A stretch of DNA of 64,000 nt from Calditrichales bacterium MX18-03 (GTDB lineage: Bacteria; Bacillota; Clostridia; Lutisporales; Lutisporaceae): assembly GCA_021083345.1 (NCBI GenBank), contig JAJGRE010000003.1:186001-250000 (forward strand), in the 5' to 3' direction. The stretch's first letter is position 1; each line of letters opens with the position of its first letter. The notes below the pieces were generated by a model, which saw only the letters and a list, made by a program, of their open reading frames with translations, ran no database searches and was not told the DNA's origin. A program made the translations under genes and the position numbers. This document shows positions 1-9,080 of this stretch, piece after piece.

Positions 1-72
1 CACTACCATATAATTGCCTGTAGGCATGTGCGCATCCATGGTCAGGAAATTACCGTTTTTATAAAGAATCAA
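1..72 (-). CDS. Amidohydrolase-like protein, N-terminal fragment cut by the window edge
   Basis: Only the first 24 codons lie in the window. They read from a TTG codon whose complement is at 70-72. A strong AAGGAGG sits 9 bases upstream. The peptide contains KNGNFLTMDA, which resembles the opening beta-strand of metal-dependent amidohydrolases of the YtcJ/imidazolonepropionase type, where a K-N-G-x-[IL]-x-T-M-[DN] pattern is common. The gene lies 21 bases downstream of the RCC1-repeat gene on the same strand, so the two may be cotranscribed. No catalytic residues are visible. The family call rests on a short match and on the ribosome binding site. Confidence 0.5.
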   Translation of the reverse strand, partial: MILYKNGNFLTMDAHMPTGNYMVV

Positions 73-93
73 TCACTGCTGCCTCCTTATATC

Positions 94-2199
94 TTATTGT
101 ACCGCACCAGTCAGGCATTTAACCGGAACCTCCGAGCGGTACCCATTCTTCATTCCTGTTCCCAGCTGTCCTGAAGCGTTGGTTCCCCAAGCCCATACTG
201 TTCCGTCTCTTTTCAGCGCCAGGGAGAAATTCTCACCGGCAGCGATGCCGGTTATATCGCTCAGGTTCGGAATAGCAAAAGGATTGAAATGAATGCTGCG
301 TTCCTTTTCGCCCAGCTGGCAATAGGAGTTATCACCCCATCCCCATACGGTTCCGTTTGATTTAAGCGCCAATGAATGTCTGTAGCCCGCCGCTACTGCT
401 GTCACATCCGCAAGCCCTTCTATTGTCCTTGGTGTCTGTGTCTGGTCGATTTTTACGATACCAAGCTGACCGTAGGCATTATCGCCCCATACCCTTACTG
501 TTTTATCCCGGCCTGCAGCCACGACATGGTCGTAACCGCCGCTTACCATTGTAATGTCGTCAGTTCTGCTGATGATTCTCGGCGTCGAGACGACATTGTC
601 CGCATTCTCTGAGGGTTTGATGCCCAACTGTCCGCTGAAACTGCTCCCCCAGCCCCATACCTGCATGCTGCGTTTTACCGAAAGAGCGTATTCGGCACCT
701 GCACAAATCTGCATCATGCCGGAAATGCCTTCTATCCTCACCGGAACGTTGGTAATGTCCTCCTTGGCTTTTTTGGGGGTATAACCGCTGCTGCCGCAGG
801 CATAAACCAGCCCGGTCTTTGCCAAAGCAAGCGTAAAGCCGTTTCCTGCAGAGATTGCCACTATCTGCTTCAGCCCGTTTATTTTCACCGGCTGCTTTCT
901 TGTCTCATAGGTTCCGTCTCCCAATTCCCCGTTGCTATTGGTACCCCAACCCCAGACAGTACCGTCCTTTTTCAGAACCATCATATGTGAATGGCCCGCT
1001 GCCACATCAACAACATCCGTAAGTCCGAATGGCTGAATCGGCAGCCGCTTCTCAGTTTCGGTGCTGCTGTCCTGCTGACCGTGCCGATTGGCGCCCCATG
1101 TCCATAGTGTTCCGTCATCCTTTAATGCAGCTGCATAATCCCTGGAAGCAACCACTTTTTTCACATTCTGCAGCATCGTTACCTGAAGGGGTTTCCCGTA
1201 ACAGTAGGCGCCTCCATCTCCTAATTGTCCGTAGTAGTTATCCCCCAATGACCAGATTTCTCCTTCCTCAGTCAGCATGGCTACATGCTTTATGCCTGCG
1301 GCCAGCGCTTTAGCGCGATGCTGAAAGGCCAGCCTTTCCGGCTTTTCTGATCCGGCTTTCCATTGCCACACCTGTCCTTCCTGATCGATTGCGTAGATCT
1401 TCTCATCGGGACCTGCACAAAGTTGCTTTATCTCTTTCAAACTATTCAGTTTTGCTGCTCCGCTTGCGCTGATTTTCCAATACCAGACACTTCCGTCTGC
1501 TTTAATGGCATAAACAAAGCCGTGGGCTTCAGTAACGTGCTTTACCTGTGCCAGGTTTTTCATTTCGTAAGGTTTGTCGGAATCCCCTCTGAAAACCCAA
1601 AGTGTTCCATCCTTCTTGACTGCATAGGTGTTGAGCACCCCGCTGTACAACACCTCTACATCCGTAAACTGTTTGACCTGTGTAGGCACGACCTTTGTTT
1701 TTCCCATCTGCTGACCCTTATAAGCACCCCAGATCCATGCCGTATTGTCCACATCAACGGCAGCGCTGTCATTGAGTCCGGCAGTAACCGACTTAACAAC
1801 ATATAGATCATTGACGGTAACCGGTTTTAGAATTTTACTCTTTACGGTATCACTGTTGATCTGGTATTGGGCATTATTTCCCAGACCCCATACCATTCCG
1901 TGTCGGTCCAGCGCCAGTACGAAGCCATTTCCGGCTGTAACGGCCTGGATGTCTTCAAATCCCTTGATCCTGAGCGGACGAAAAGCATATTTGATATTTT
2001 CCGTACCTTCTCCCAGCTGTCCGTAGTTGTTTTCACCCCACCCCCACAAACTGCCGTCCTCTGATACCGCATAGGTATTGTTCATACAGGCAGCAATGTC
2101 TACAAATTTCCCGGTCTCATCCACACTGCCGGCAACTGGAATCAAGAGTATCCCCACAGCAAGAACAACAACAATCAGTAATGATAATATTCTTCGCAT
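94..2199 (-). CDS. Secreted RCC1-repeat (beta-propeller) protein
   Basis: This 701-aa protein starts with a typical signal peptide: two arginines, about 17 hydrophobic residues, then VAGS. The rest consists of RCC1-type repeats of about 50 residues, each with a W-G-x-N-x-x-G-Q-L-G core such as WGWGENNYGQLG, WSLGDNYYGQLG, WGWGTNSNGELG and WAWGTNASGQLG. At least eight repeats are clear, and several weaker ones in the middle keep the 'A-G-x-x-x-A-L-x-x-D-G-x-V-W' strand pattern, so two stacked seven-bladed propellers are possible. There is no sortase signal or other anchor. Bacterial RCC1 proteins are usually surface or secreted proteins of unknown ligand. The start is supported by GAGAGG upstream of ATG. 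The function is unknown. Confidence 0.85.
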   Translation of the reverse strand: MRRILSLLIVVVLAVGILLIPVAGSVDETGKFVDIAACMNNTYAVSEDGSLWGWGENNYGQLGEGTENIKYAFRPLRIKGFEDIQAVTAGNGFVLALDRHGMVWGLGNNAQYQINSDTVKSKILKPVTVNDLYVVKSVTAGLNDSAAVDVDNTAWIWGAYKGQQMGKTKVVPTQVKQFTDVEVLYSGVLNTYAVKKDGTLWVFRGDSDKPYEMKNLAQVKHVTEAHGFVYAIKADGSVWYWKISASGAAKLNSLKEIKQLCAGPDEKIYAIDQEGQVWQWKAGSEKPERLAFQHRAKALAAGIKHVAMLTEEGEIWSLGDNYYGQLGDGGAYCYGKPLQVTMLQNVKKVVASRDYAAALKDDGTLWTWGANRHGQQDSSTETEKRLPIQPFGLTDVVDVAAGHSHMMVLKKDGTVWGWGTNSNGELGDGTYETRKQPVKINGLKQIVAISAGNGFTLALAKTGLVYACGSSGYTPKKAKEDITNVPVRIEGISGMMQICAGAEYALSVKRSMQVWGWGSSFSGQLGIKPSENADNVVSTPRIISRTDDITMVSGGYDHVVAAGRDKTVRVWGDNAYGQLGIVKIDQTQTPRTIEGLADVTAVAAGYRHSLALKSNGTVWGWGDNSYCQLGEKERSIHFNPFAIPNLSDITGIAAGENFSLALKRDGTVWAWGTNASGQLGTGMKNGYRSEVPVKCLTGAVQ

Positions 2200-2370
2200 G
2201 CTACATACCTCTCTTCTATTTATTTATAACAGTTTTCGATTTTATCCTTTACTTGGTGTTTCTGTCTGGAGCCTTCAAACTACCTATTTATATTATAAAC
2301 AGTATTTATCACGCAGACAACGTTTCTGGAATACAATGGTTTATAAAGATTTTTTCCGGGGGGTATCGCA

Positions 2371-3138
2371 GTGGACAAGGTGGTGGAACTTATAGACGTT
2401 TCGATGAACTACCATACACCGGAGGGTGAGACCCAGGCAGTCAAAAACCTTTCATTATCAGTTGACAAGGGCGAATTTATCAGCATTGTAGGACCAAGCG
2501 GCTGCGGCAAATCCACAGTGCTGTCCCTTATATCCGGTATTCTGAAGCCCTCCTCAGGGGCAATCCAAATAAACGGAATGCCGGTGGACGGTCCATCGCA
2601 GAACGTGGGCTACATGTTGCAGCGGGATCATCTTTTCGATTGGCGGACCGTCCGCAGCAACGCCGTCATCGGCCTGGAAATACAGAAGAAGCTCAACAAT
2701 ACCTCCATCAAGTATGTGGAACGATTATTGGATGAGTATGGCTTAAGTGAGTTCAAGGACCATTATCCAAAGCAGCTTTCAGGCGGCATGCGTCAGAGGG
2801 CCGCCCTGATCCGTACACTTGCCGCCAATCCTGATATCCTGCTGCTGGATGAACCTTTTTCAGCATTGGATTATCAGACGAGGCTGGCTCTATCGGAAGA
2901 AATATGGCTGATTATCAAGAAAGAAGAAAAAACGGCGATTCTGGTAACCCACGATATAGCAGAAGCGGTTTCCATGTCGGACAGAGTGTTGGTACTGACA
3001 AAACGACCGGCAGAAATCAGGTCTGAACACCCTATCGTTCTGACCTGTGCGCTGCATACGCCTATCAGCTGCAGGGAAGCGCCCGAATTCAGGCATTACT
3101 TCAATACGATATGGAAGGAGCTGGATATCCATGTATAG
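2371..3138 (+). CDS. NitT/TauT-type ABC transporter ATP-binding protein
   Basis: This 255-aa ATPase has Walker A (GPSGCGKST, residues about 42-50), a Q-loop (MLQRDHLFDW), the ABC signature LSGGMRQRAALIRT, Walker B ILLLDEPFSALD and the switch histidine in LVTHDIAEAV. The Q-loop and the C-terminal LTKRPAEIRSE are typical of the SsuB/TauB/ThiZ subfamily, which imports sulfonates, nitrate, riboflavin or pyrimidine precursors. The start is GTG after a G-rich ribosome binding site. It overlaps the downstream permease by 8 bases. No solute-binding protein gene is adjacent, so the substrate cannot be inferred. Confidence 0.9.
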   Translation: MDKVVELIDVSMNYHTPEGETQAVKNLSLSVDKGEFISIVGPSGCGKSTVLSLISGILKPSSGAIQINGMPVDGPSQNVGYMLQRDHLFDWRTVRSNAVIGLEIQKKLNNTSIKYVERLLDEYGLSEFKDHYPKQLSGGMRQRAALIRTLAANPDILLLDEPFSALDYQTRLALSEEIWLIIKKEEKTAILVTHDIAEAVSMSDRVLVLTKRPAEIRSEHPIVLTCALHTPISCREAPEFRHYFNTIWKELDIHV

Positions 3139-3952
3139 CAAGGGTCCTGATACCGTAGTCATCATGTCTCCCGAGCATGCCGAGTATCTCAGGAAAGAGA
3201 AATTCACACAACACGCCATACGTGTCTCACGTATCCTGCTTCTGCTTCTGCTGTTTGCTTTATGGGAAGCTGCGGCGGCATTCAAATGGATCGATCCCTT
3301 TATTATGAGCCAGCCGTCACGCATACTGAGAACTATTCTGACGCTTTCCAAAGACGGCTCCATCTTTTTGCACACCGGTGTGACGGTCTATGAAACCGTT
3401 CTCGGTTTTATATCCGGAACGGTATTGGGTACGTTGATAGCCATCGTCTTATGGTGGTCGGATTTCACTGCAAGGGTTCTGGATCCCTATCTGGTTGTTT
3501 TGAATGCACTTCCGAAAACAGCCTTGGGTCCGGTCATACTGGTCTGGGCGGGGGGAACTACCGGCTCCATCATCATCATGGCATTGCTGATCTCCGTCGT
3601 GGTGACCATTCTGAATGTTTATCTGTCTTTCAGGACCTGCGATGAAGATAAGATAAAGCTGCTGAAAACCTTTGGCGCCACCAGGCTGCAAATACTCCGC
3701 AAGGTCATCCTTCCCTTCAGCATCCCCTCCATCATATCCGTCCTGAAGATTAATGTGGGGCTTTCGCTGGTTGGTGTTATTGTCGGGGAATTCCTTGTAT
3801 CCAGAGCCGGTCTGGGCTATCTGATCATCTATGGTGGTCAGGTGTTCAAAATGGATCTGGTGATGACCAGCGTCCTCATCTTGTCGGTTGTAGCAGCCTT
3901 CATGTATCTTTCCGTATCCTGGATTGAAAGAAAGCTGCTGAAAATGCGGTAG
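3131..3952 (+). CDS. NitT/TauT-type ABC transporter permease
   Basis: This 273-aa membrane protein starts at the ATG inside the end of the ATPase gene, with AAGGAG 10 bases upstream. It has about six hydrophobic helices. The first is LLLLLLFALWEAAA near residue 35. The BPD_transp_1 coupling loop follows, with the EAA-type motif (LKTFGATRLQILRKVILP, glycine conserved) that docks on the ATPase. It closely fits SsuC/TauC permeases (250-280 aa). Together with the preceding gene it would form the membrane and motor parts of an importer whose binding protein is missing from the locus. Confidence 0.9.
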   Translation: MYSKGPDTVVIMSPEHAEYLRKEKFTQHAIRVSRILLLLLLFALWEAAAAFKWIDPFIMSQPSRILRTILTLSKDGSIFLHTGVTVYETVLGFISGTVLGTLIAIVLWWSDFTARVLDPYLVVLNALPKTALGPVILVWAGGTTGSIIIMALLISVVVTILNVYLSFRTCDEDKIKLLKTFGATRLQILRKVILPFSIPSIISVLKINVGLSLVGVIVGEFLVSRAGLGYLIIYGGQVFKMDLVMTSVLILSVVAAFMYLSVSWIERKLLKMR

Positions 3953-3964
3953 CCAAGAATGTAC

Positions 3965-3998
3965 AACAGCCCTCAGATTGAAGAACCTGAAGGCTGTT
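3965..3998. terminator. Intrinsic terminator between convergent genes
   Basis: AACAGCCCTCAG pairs with CTGAAGGCTGTT across an 11-base loop, with one mismatch. The plus-strand copy runs into TTTTG. It lies between the permease (+) and ppaX (-) stop codons and may serve both. Confidence 0.6.
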
Positions 3999-4003
3999 TT
4001 GCT

Positions 4004-4645
4004 CTATTCCGCGCCTATGAAAGCCAGAAGCTGGTCCGCATTTTTTGCAATGTAGTCCGGTTCCAGGCCATTCCCTTGAAAGCCCTGGGCTGCGCTCCAT
4101 TCCACCAGCACGGACTTGACGCCTGCAGCATGGGCGCATTGTATATCGTAGATGCTGTCGCCCACCATCAATGCGGCGGCCGGGTCTGCATCCAGCAGCT
4201 CCAGTGCTTTCAGCAGCGGTGCCGGGTGCGGCTTGTGGTGCTCTGTGTCCTCCAGGGTAACGACCTCTTCAAAATACTTCAGCAGATCAAACAGCGCCAG
4301 GCCTCTGATCGCAGTCTTTTTTCGCTTGGATGTGACGACTGCCATTCTGCAGCCTGCAAGTTTCAGTCTCTCCAGAAGCTCGGGTATCCCTCTGCACAGC
4401 GTGACCCGGCTGTCATGGATCGACTCATTATATTCGATGTATGTCTTAAACATTTCATCCGCCTTTTCCTCAGACGCTCTTCTTAATGTCACAATTAACG
4501 GTTCACCGAAAAATTTCAATATGTCCTGCTCTTCTGCATCGATTTCCAAATGGCATTTGTACGTGTGCTTAAAAGATTCAATAATCAACCGGTTGGTATC
4601 GATCAGGGTTCCGTCCAAATCAAAAAGGATATACTTGTAGTTCAT
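4004..4645 (-). CDS. ppaX: Pyrophosphatase PpaX-like HAD hydrolase
   Basis: This 213-aa HAD-superfamily hydrolase has motif I FDLDGTLIDTN (nucleophile and acid/base aspartates near the N-terminus), motif II VVTSK, the motif III lysine in HHKPHPAP and motif IV MVGDSIYDIQCA, with a helical cap domain between. Length and motifs match PpaX, which hydrolyses pyrophosphate released when HPr(Ser-P) is dephosphorylated in Bacillus. Related phosphoglycolate phosphatases are hard to exclude without hprK or lgt as neighbours, and neither is here. ATG is preferred over an upstream TTG because AAAGGGG is 7 bases before it. Confidence 0.75.
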   Translation of the reverse strand: MNYKYILFDLDGTLIDTNRLIIESFKHTYKCHLEIDAEEQDILKFFGEPLIVTLRRASEEKADEMFKTYIEYNESIHDSRVTLCRGIPELLERLKLAGCRMAVVTSKRKKTAIRGLALFDLLKYFEEVVTLEDTEHHKPHPAPLLKALELLDADPAAALMVGDSIYDIQCAHAAGVKSVLVEWSAAQGFQGNGLEPDYIAKNADQLLAFIGAE

Positions 4646-4713
4646 CAATTTGCCCCTTTACTCCTGTATTGTTCATTTTCTCCTATTCTAGCACAGACCT
4701 TGCCCGAAAGTCA

Positions 4714-4742
4714 TGTTTTTTTGCTGAAGTTTCGTGTATAAT
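4714..4742 (+). promoter_or_regulatory. Possible promoter of the ftsW-pbp pair
   Basis: A perfect TATAAT lies at 4737-4742, 36 bases before the ftsW-like start. The matching -35 (TGTTTT with a 17-base spacer) is poor, so this is a tentative call. Confidence 0.35.
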
Positions 4743-4777
4743 AATGGATATATATTCTATTTTGGGCTGGTGGTTGA

Positions 4778-6112
4778 ATGTTCGAGGTTTTATCCTGGAG
4801 TTACCGGTTGGTGTACCTGTTTCTGGCTGCGGCCTTCTGTGCCTGCAGCTATTTGGTGTTTTTCAAGAATAAGCCGCTCTGCCAATACCTTCTGCCGGTC
4901 ATTAACATATTGCTGACCGGCTCTGCCTTTGCTTTGATCTCATATTATGAAAAGCCTGCCGACCTTAACGCGGTCTATACTGCTGCAGGCTTTACCACTC
5001 TTTACCTTATCAGCAGGCAGGCGGTGGCTTTATATATCAGTTCCGGCAAACTGCTGCTTTTTGACGCTGTTTTTCATCTGCAGGCAGTGGGTCTGATGAT
5101 CCTGTATCGCCTGAGTGCCGAAACCGGATTAAAGCAATTTACTTTTTCCGTGCTTGGCAATCTGGTTTTTTTTATCGCTTATTTCCTGCTGAAACGCTGT
5201 ACCATCCATGCAGGACACACCCGAGTCCTTGCCGTTTCCATCTTTGTACTGCTGATCCTGACACAGCTTTTCGGCGTCGAAATATTCGGTTCAAAGAACT
5301 GGATCAACTTCGGCAGCTTTTATTTCCAGCCTTCTGAGTTACTAAAGCTGGCTTTTGTTTTCTGGTGCGCCTGCATGTTGGAAAAACCGCTTGATGCGCG
5401 GTATTTTGCCGTTGTCTCGCTCCATATCGCAGCAATCCTTGCTTTCTTTGCGCTTCAAAGGGATCTGGGCTCTGCCTTTATATTTTTTACCGTCTACCTG
5501 GTTATGCTTTTTTCCAAGGACAAAAAGTTCGTCTTTACTGCCGTCTCAGGCTGCTGTGCTTCCCTTGGCGGTATTAGCAGCTATTTTGCCTTGGGTTACA
5601 TCCGATCTAGAGTATTGGCCTGGGTTGACCCCTGGAAGTATGTTTCAAACAAGTCGTATCAGATTACACAATCTCTTTTTGCTGTGGCGACTGGTGGACT
5701 GATCGGAACCGGACTGCTTTTGGGCGATCCAAAATATATACCTGCCGTCAGTACAGATTTTATATTCTCCGCATTGTGTGAAGAGACCGGTGTAGCAGGC
5801 GGCATATTGCTGCTGGCCGTATTCGGCTTGATTACCCTCATCGGCATGCATATCTGCCTCGAATGCCGGAGCAGCCTATATCAGTCTGTGGCGCTGGGGC
5901 TGACATCCATGACAGCCATACAGACGCTGATTATCGTTTGCGGCGTCCTGAACCTTATTCCCATTACCGGTGTAACCCTTCCCTTCGTCAGTTACGGCGG
6001 AAGCTCCATCCTCTCACAGTACGCCAATCTTGGCATCCTTTATTATATATGGACAAAGGCGAACTGGGGAGAACCGGAAAATCAAGGGGATTCAGTAAAG
6101 GTGAGTATATGA
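4778..6112 (+). CDS. FtsW/RodA/SpoVE-family peptidoglycan glycosyltransferase
   Basis: This 444-aa SEDS protein has about ten membrane helices. Diagnostic motifs include LFGVEIFGSKNWINFGSF, the FQPSELLKL motif, a large extracellular loop containing PWKYVSNKSYQITQSL and GTGLLLGDP, and the C-terminal LPFVSYGGSSILSQY. SEDS proteins polymerise glycan strands from lipid II and work with a cognate class B penicillin-binding protein. Its stop codon overlaps the start of the next gene, a PBP, by ATGA. The first ~80 residues add membrane helices ahead of the usual core, as in actinobacterial and clostridial FtsW/RodA paralogues paired with PbpA. Whether it acts in division, elongation or sporulation is not determinable here. 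Confidence 0.92.
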   Translation: MFEVLSWSYRLVYLFLAAAFCACSYLVFFKNKPLCQYLLPVINILLTGSAFALISYYEKPADLNAVYTAAGFTTLYLISRQAVALYISSGKLLLFDAVFHLQAVGLMILYRLSAETGLKQFTFSVLGNLVFFIAYFLLKRCTIHAGHTRVLAVSIFVLLILTQLFGVEIFGSKNWINFGSFYFQPSELLKLAFVFWCACMLEKPLDARYFAVVSLHIAAILAFFALQRDLGSAFIFFTVYLVMLFSKDKKFVFTAVSGCCASLGGISSYFALGYIRSRVLAWVDPWKYVSNKSYQITQSLFAVATGGLIGTGLLLGDPKYIPAVSTDFIFSALCEETGVAGGILLLAVFGLITLIGMHICLECRSSLYQSVALGLTSMTAIQTLIIVCGVLNLIPITGVTLPFVSYGGSSILSQYANLGILYYIWTKANWGEPENQGDSVKVSI

Positions 6113-7500
6113 TGAAAAGACTGAAATTCATAAAATATGCCTATCTGCTGCTATTTGGACTGGTGTGCCTGTATATGCTGTATTTCAGTTTTTTTCAGGC
6201 CAGAAATGTAGCGGCCAATTCTTATAACAGGCGGCTCCGTGATACCGATTCCAATGTGGTAAGAGGCAGCATCCTGGACCGGAGCGGTAATATATTGGCC
6301 AAAAGTACCCGTAGCAAGAGCAATGTGGTAACACGGAAGTATTCCTATGGAAGATACTTTTCCCATATCATCGGGTATTCCAGTCCCAAAGTGGGCTCCT
6401 CCGGCATTGAAGCCTTGTATAATAAAGAGCTGATGAGCGCCAAGGATGCCATTGAAGCGCTCAAGAGCAAGGTCAACGGATATTTTGTCACCGGCAACAG
6501 TGTCGCCTTAACCCTGGATAAAGACCTTCAGATCTATGCTGCCGATCAAATGGGCGGCAGACGAGGAGCCATAGTCGTCATTAAGCCCGATACCGGTGAA
6601 ATACTTGCCATGGTAAGCAAACCGGATTTCAGTCCTTCCGATATCAAGAATACCGATTATTGGGGGGAATTGATCAAAGATACGAGAAGTCCGCTTTTAA
6701 ACCGCGCTTCAGAGGGGCTTTACGCTCCCGGCTCTATTTTCAAGCTGGTGCTTGCGTCGTCTCTGCTCAAACAGAACAGGCTTGAGCAGACAATAGAATG
6801 TGAAGGCAAAGTCATTATTGACGGCTACGAGATACGGGACAGTGGCAATCAAAAGCATGGAGAAACCACCCTTGCCGAGGGGCTGAGGCACTCCTGCAAT
6901 TCTTATTTCATACGGCAGGGGTTGGCACTCGGTATGGACAGCATTTCTGATGAATCTCTCCGATTCAGATTCAACCGGCCATGGCCCTCAGATATGCGGA
7001 TTTCTGAAAGCGTATTCCCAAGGGAGTACGATGCAAAAAGCACTGCCCAGCAGTCTATAGGGCAAGGTGATGTACTGATTACGCCGTTTCATGCGGCACT
7101 TATCGCAGCATCCATTGCCAATAAGGGGATCATGATGCAGCCGTATACCGTCAGCAGCATTATGGACAGCAGCGGAAAAAAGCTTAAAGAGTTTAAACCG
7201 AATTCACTTGGTCAAATAATGGATGCAAGGACAGCCGGAAAGCTGGGGGAAATAATGGTGGAGGTCGTCCAATCAGGCACAGGCACCAGGGCTAAGATCC
7301 GGAATACAGCCGTGGCGGGAAAGACTGGAACCGCCGAAACCGGCGAGGGAAAATCCCATGCGTGGTTCGTAGGCTTTGCACCTGCGGAGAAGCCCAAAGT
7401 GGCAATCGCCGTGCTGGTGGAACACGGCGGCAGCGGCAGCAGTATCGCTGCTCCTGTTGCAGGCAGGGTACTGAAAAAAGCTTTAAGTGTCATTAAGTAA
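6109..7500 (+). CDS. Short class B penicillin-binding protein (PbpA-like transpeptidase)
   Basis: This 463-aa protein has one N-terminal membrane anchor (about residues 8-25), the pedestal motif RGSILDRSGNILA, and a transpeptidase domain. The active-site SxxK is in PGSIFKLVLAS, SxN is in RHSCNSYF and KTG is in VAGKTGTAETG. It is shorter than canonical FtsI/PBP2 (600-700 aa) and lacks PASTA repeats. Size and pairing fit the PbpA type. The start overlaps the SEDS gene (ATGA), so the two should be translationally coupled and probably form one polymerase-crosslinker unit. An upstream in-frame extension exists but lies inside the SEDS coding region. Confidence 0.92.
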   Translation: MMKRLKFIKYAYLLLFGLVCLYMLYFSFFQARNVAANSYNRRLRDTDSNVVRGSILDRSGNILAKSTRSKSNVVTRKYSYGRYFSHIIGYSSPKVGSSGIEALYNKELMSAKDAIEALKSKVNGYFVTGNSVALTLDKDLQIYAADQMGGRRGAIVVIKPDTGEILAMVSKPDFSPSDIKNTDYWGELIKDTRSPLLNRASEGLYAPGSIFKLVLASSLLKQNRLEQTIECEGKVIIDGYEIRDSGNQKHGETTLAEGLRHSCNSYFIRQGLALGMDSISDESLRFRFNRPWPSDMRISESVFPREYDAKSTAQQSIGQGDVLITPFHAALIAASIANKGIMMQPYTVSSIMDSSGKKLKEFKPNSLGQIMDARTAGKLGEIMVEVVQSGTGTRAKIRNTAVAGKTGTAETGEGKSHAWFVGFAPAEKPKVAIAVLVEHGGSGSSIAAPVAGRVLKKALSVIK

Positions 7501-7501
7501 A

Positions 7502-7527
7502 AAAGAAGGTGCCGCGGCACCTTCTTT
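7502..7527. terminator. Bidirectional terminator, pbp / mgtE
   Basis: A 12-base perfect inverted repeat, AAAGAAGGTGCC / GGCACCTTCTTT, separates the convergent genes. A/T tracts on both sides suit termination in both directions. Confidence 0.8.
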
Positions 7528-8861
7528 CATACATTAAGGAAAATCTCTGCAATTTTAAAGTAGGACAGCAGCGTCATGGCATCCACCATGGTGGAAATCA
7601 ACGGACTTGCCATAATCGCCGGGTCTAAATTGACGGACTTGGCTAAGAGCGGCAGTACGCCCCCGATAACCTTTGCCAGCATGACGGTAATGATCAGCGT
7701 TAGGCTGACAACTGCTGAAATCAGCAATGAGTTGCCACCTAGGAAGTAGACCCTGGCAAAGTTAACCGCCGCCAGGACAACGCCGACAAGAAAACTCACC
7801 CGCATTTCTCTCCATATAACCTGCATCAGATCGTGGATACCGACTTCACCCAATGCAATACCTCGGATTACCAATGTAGAGGATTGGGTTCCTGCGTTCC
7901 CGCCAGTCCCCATGAGCATTGGGATAAATACCGCCAGCCCCACGGCTTTTTGCAGGCTGGACTGAAAACCTTCGATAATGCTGCCTGTTATCGTTGCAGA
8001 AAGCATCAGAAACAGCAGCCAGAAGATTCTCTGCTTTGCCAGCGAGATGATGCTTGTCTTCAGGTATTCGTCTTCTGTCGGACCCAGACCATGCATCTTA
8101 TGAATATCTTCGGTCTGTTCCTCTTCAATGACGTCAATTACGTCGTCAATGGTGATGATCCCTACCAGCCTGTTTTCCTGATCGACAACGGGTATGGACA
8201 ACAGGTCGTACTTCTTTGTCAGATTTGCAACCTCTTCTTGGTCGTCAAGAGTCCTGACATAGATAAAGTCCGTCTCCATGATGTCTGAGACCTTCAGGCT
8301 GGGATCGGAAGTCACGATTTCCTTTAAGGATACGATCCCTTCCAGCTTGCGGTTGTTATCGATCACGTAGCAGGTATAGATGGTCTCCTTGTCGATTGCC
8401 GTTTTCCGGATATGCTGCAAAGCCTCGCTGATGGTGCTTTCCTTCTTCAGGTCCACGAATTCGATGGTCATCAGACTTCCGGCAGAATTTTCGGGATAAT
8501 TCAAAAACTGGTTGATCAACCGCCGTTCCGTTTCAGTAGAATATTTCAATATTTTCTTGACCACGGTGGAAGGCATTTCTTCCAGGAAGTCAATTTTATC
8601 GTCGAAATAGAGTTCCTCGAGGATTTCCTTCAGCTCATCCTCTTTGATCATTAGTGAAAAGTTTGTCTGCTGCTTGATGGACAGGTATGAAAATACCTCC
8701 ACTGCAACATCCTTGTGAAGCATTCTGAATATCAAAAGACTGTTTTTGGTATCAAGCTCCTCCAACAGTTCCGCAATATCTACAGGCTGAATATCCTCCA
8801 GCTCTTTTTTAACTGCGGCGTAGTTTTTGGTATCCAGATGGTCTCTGATGATGTTTTCCAT
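7527..8861 (-). CDS. mgtE: Magnesium transporter MgtE
   Basis: This 444-aa protein has the full MgtE layout. An N-terminal superhelical domain (residues about 1-130, with a NSAGSLMTIEFV junction) is followed by two CBS domains (about 135-255), a connecting helix and five membrane helices with the pore motif GTGGNAGTQSSTLVIRG. The cytosolic domains close the pore when Mg2+ is high. GGAGG lies 7 bases before the ATG. The gene is preceded by an M-box riboswitch with its own promoter and terminator, so expression should rise only when Mg2+ is low. Confidence 0.96.
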   Translation of the reverse strand: MENIIRDHLDTKNYAAVKKELEDIQPVDIAELLEELDTKNSLLIFRMLHKDVAVEVFSYLSIKQQTNFSLMIKEDELKEILEELYFDDKIDFLEEMPSTVVKKILKYSTETERRLINQFLNYPENSAGSLMTIEFVDLKKESTISEALQHIRKTAIDKETIYTCYVIDNNRKLEGIVSLKEIVTSDPSLKVSDIMETDFIYVRTLDDQEEVANLTKKYDLLSIPVVDQENRLVGIITIDDVIDVIEEEQTEDIHKMHGLGPTEDEYLKTSIISLAKQRIFWLLFLMLSATITGSIIEGFQSSLQKAVGLAVFIPMLMGTGGNAGTQSSTLVIRGIALGEVGIHDLMQVIWREMRVSFLVGVVLAAVNFARVYFLGGNSLLISAVVSLTLIITVMLAKVIGGVLPLLAKSVNLDPAIMASPLISTMVDAMTLLSYFKIAEIFLNV

Positions 8862-9024
8862 TTTCCATCCTCCTCACGCCGGGGAAAACATCTACCGGTG
8901 AAATAAACAGACATTTTCCCATAGTTTATCCGATTATTATGACAGCTACTATTGCCGCTACTAGGCCCTGAGTCCATTTATCCTCACCTCGCTCCAACCT
9001 GCAGAAACCTGCAAAAATAGTATA

Positions 9025-9055
9025 AAAACCTTTCACTACGCGTGAAAGGTTTTTT
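9025..9055 (-). terminator. Intrinsic terminator of the mgtE M-box
   Basis: In the mgtE leader, AAACCTTTCAC pairs with GTGAAAGGTTT across a 5-base loop and is followed by a U-run. It lies directly downstream of the M-box aptamer, where the expression platform is expected. Confidence 0.9.
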
Positions 9056-9080
9056 GAATGCAAAATCAAAAGTCCAACCA

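Noticed and set aside
5863-6108. 82-residue N-terminal extension of the penicillin-binding protein
   Set aside because: It lies wholly inside the SEDS gene in another frame. The ATG at 6109 has AAGGTGAG upstream and opens the expected membrane anchor.
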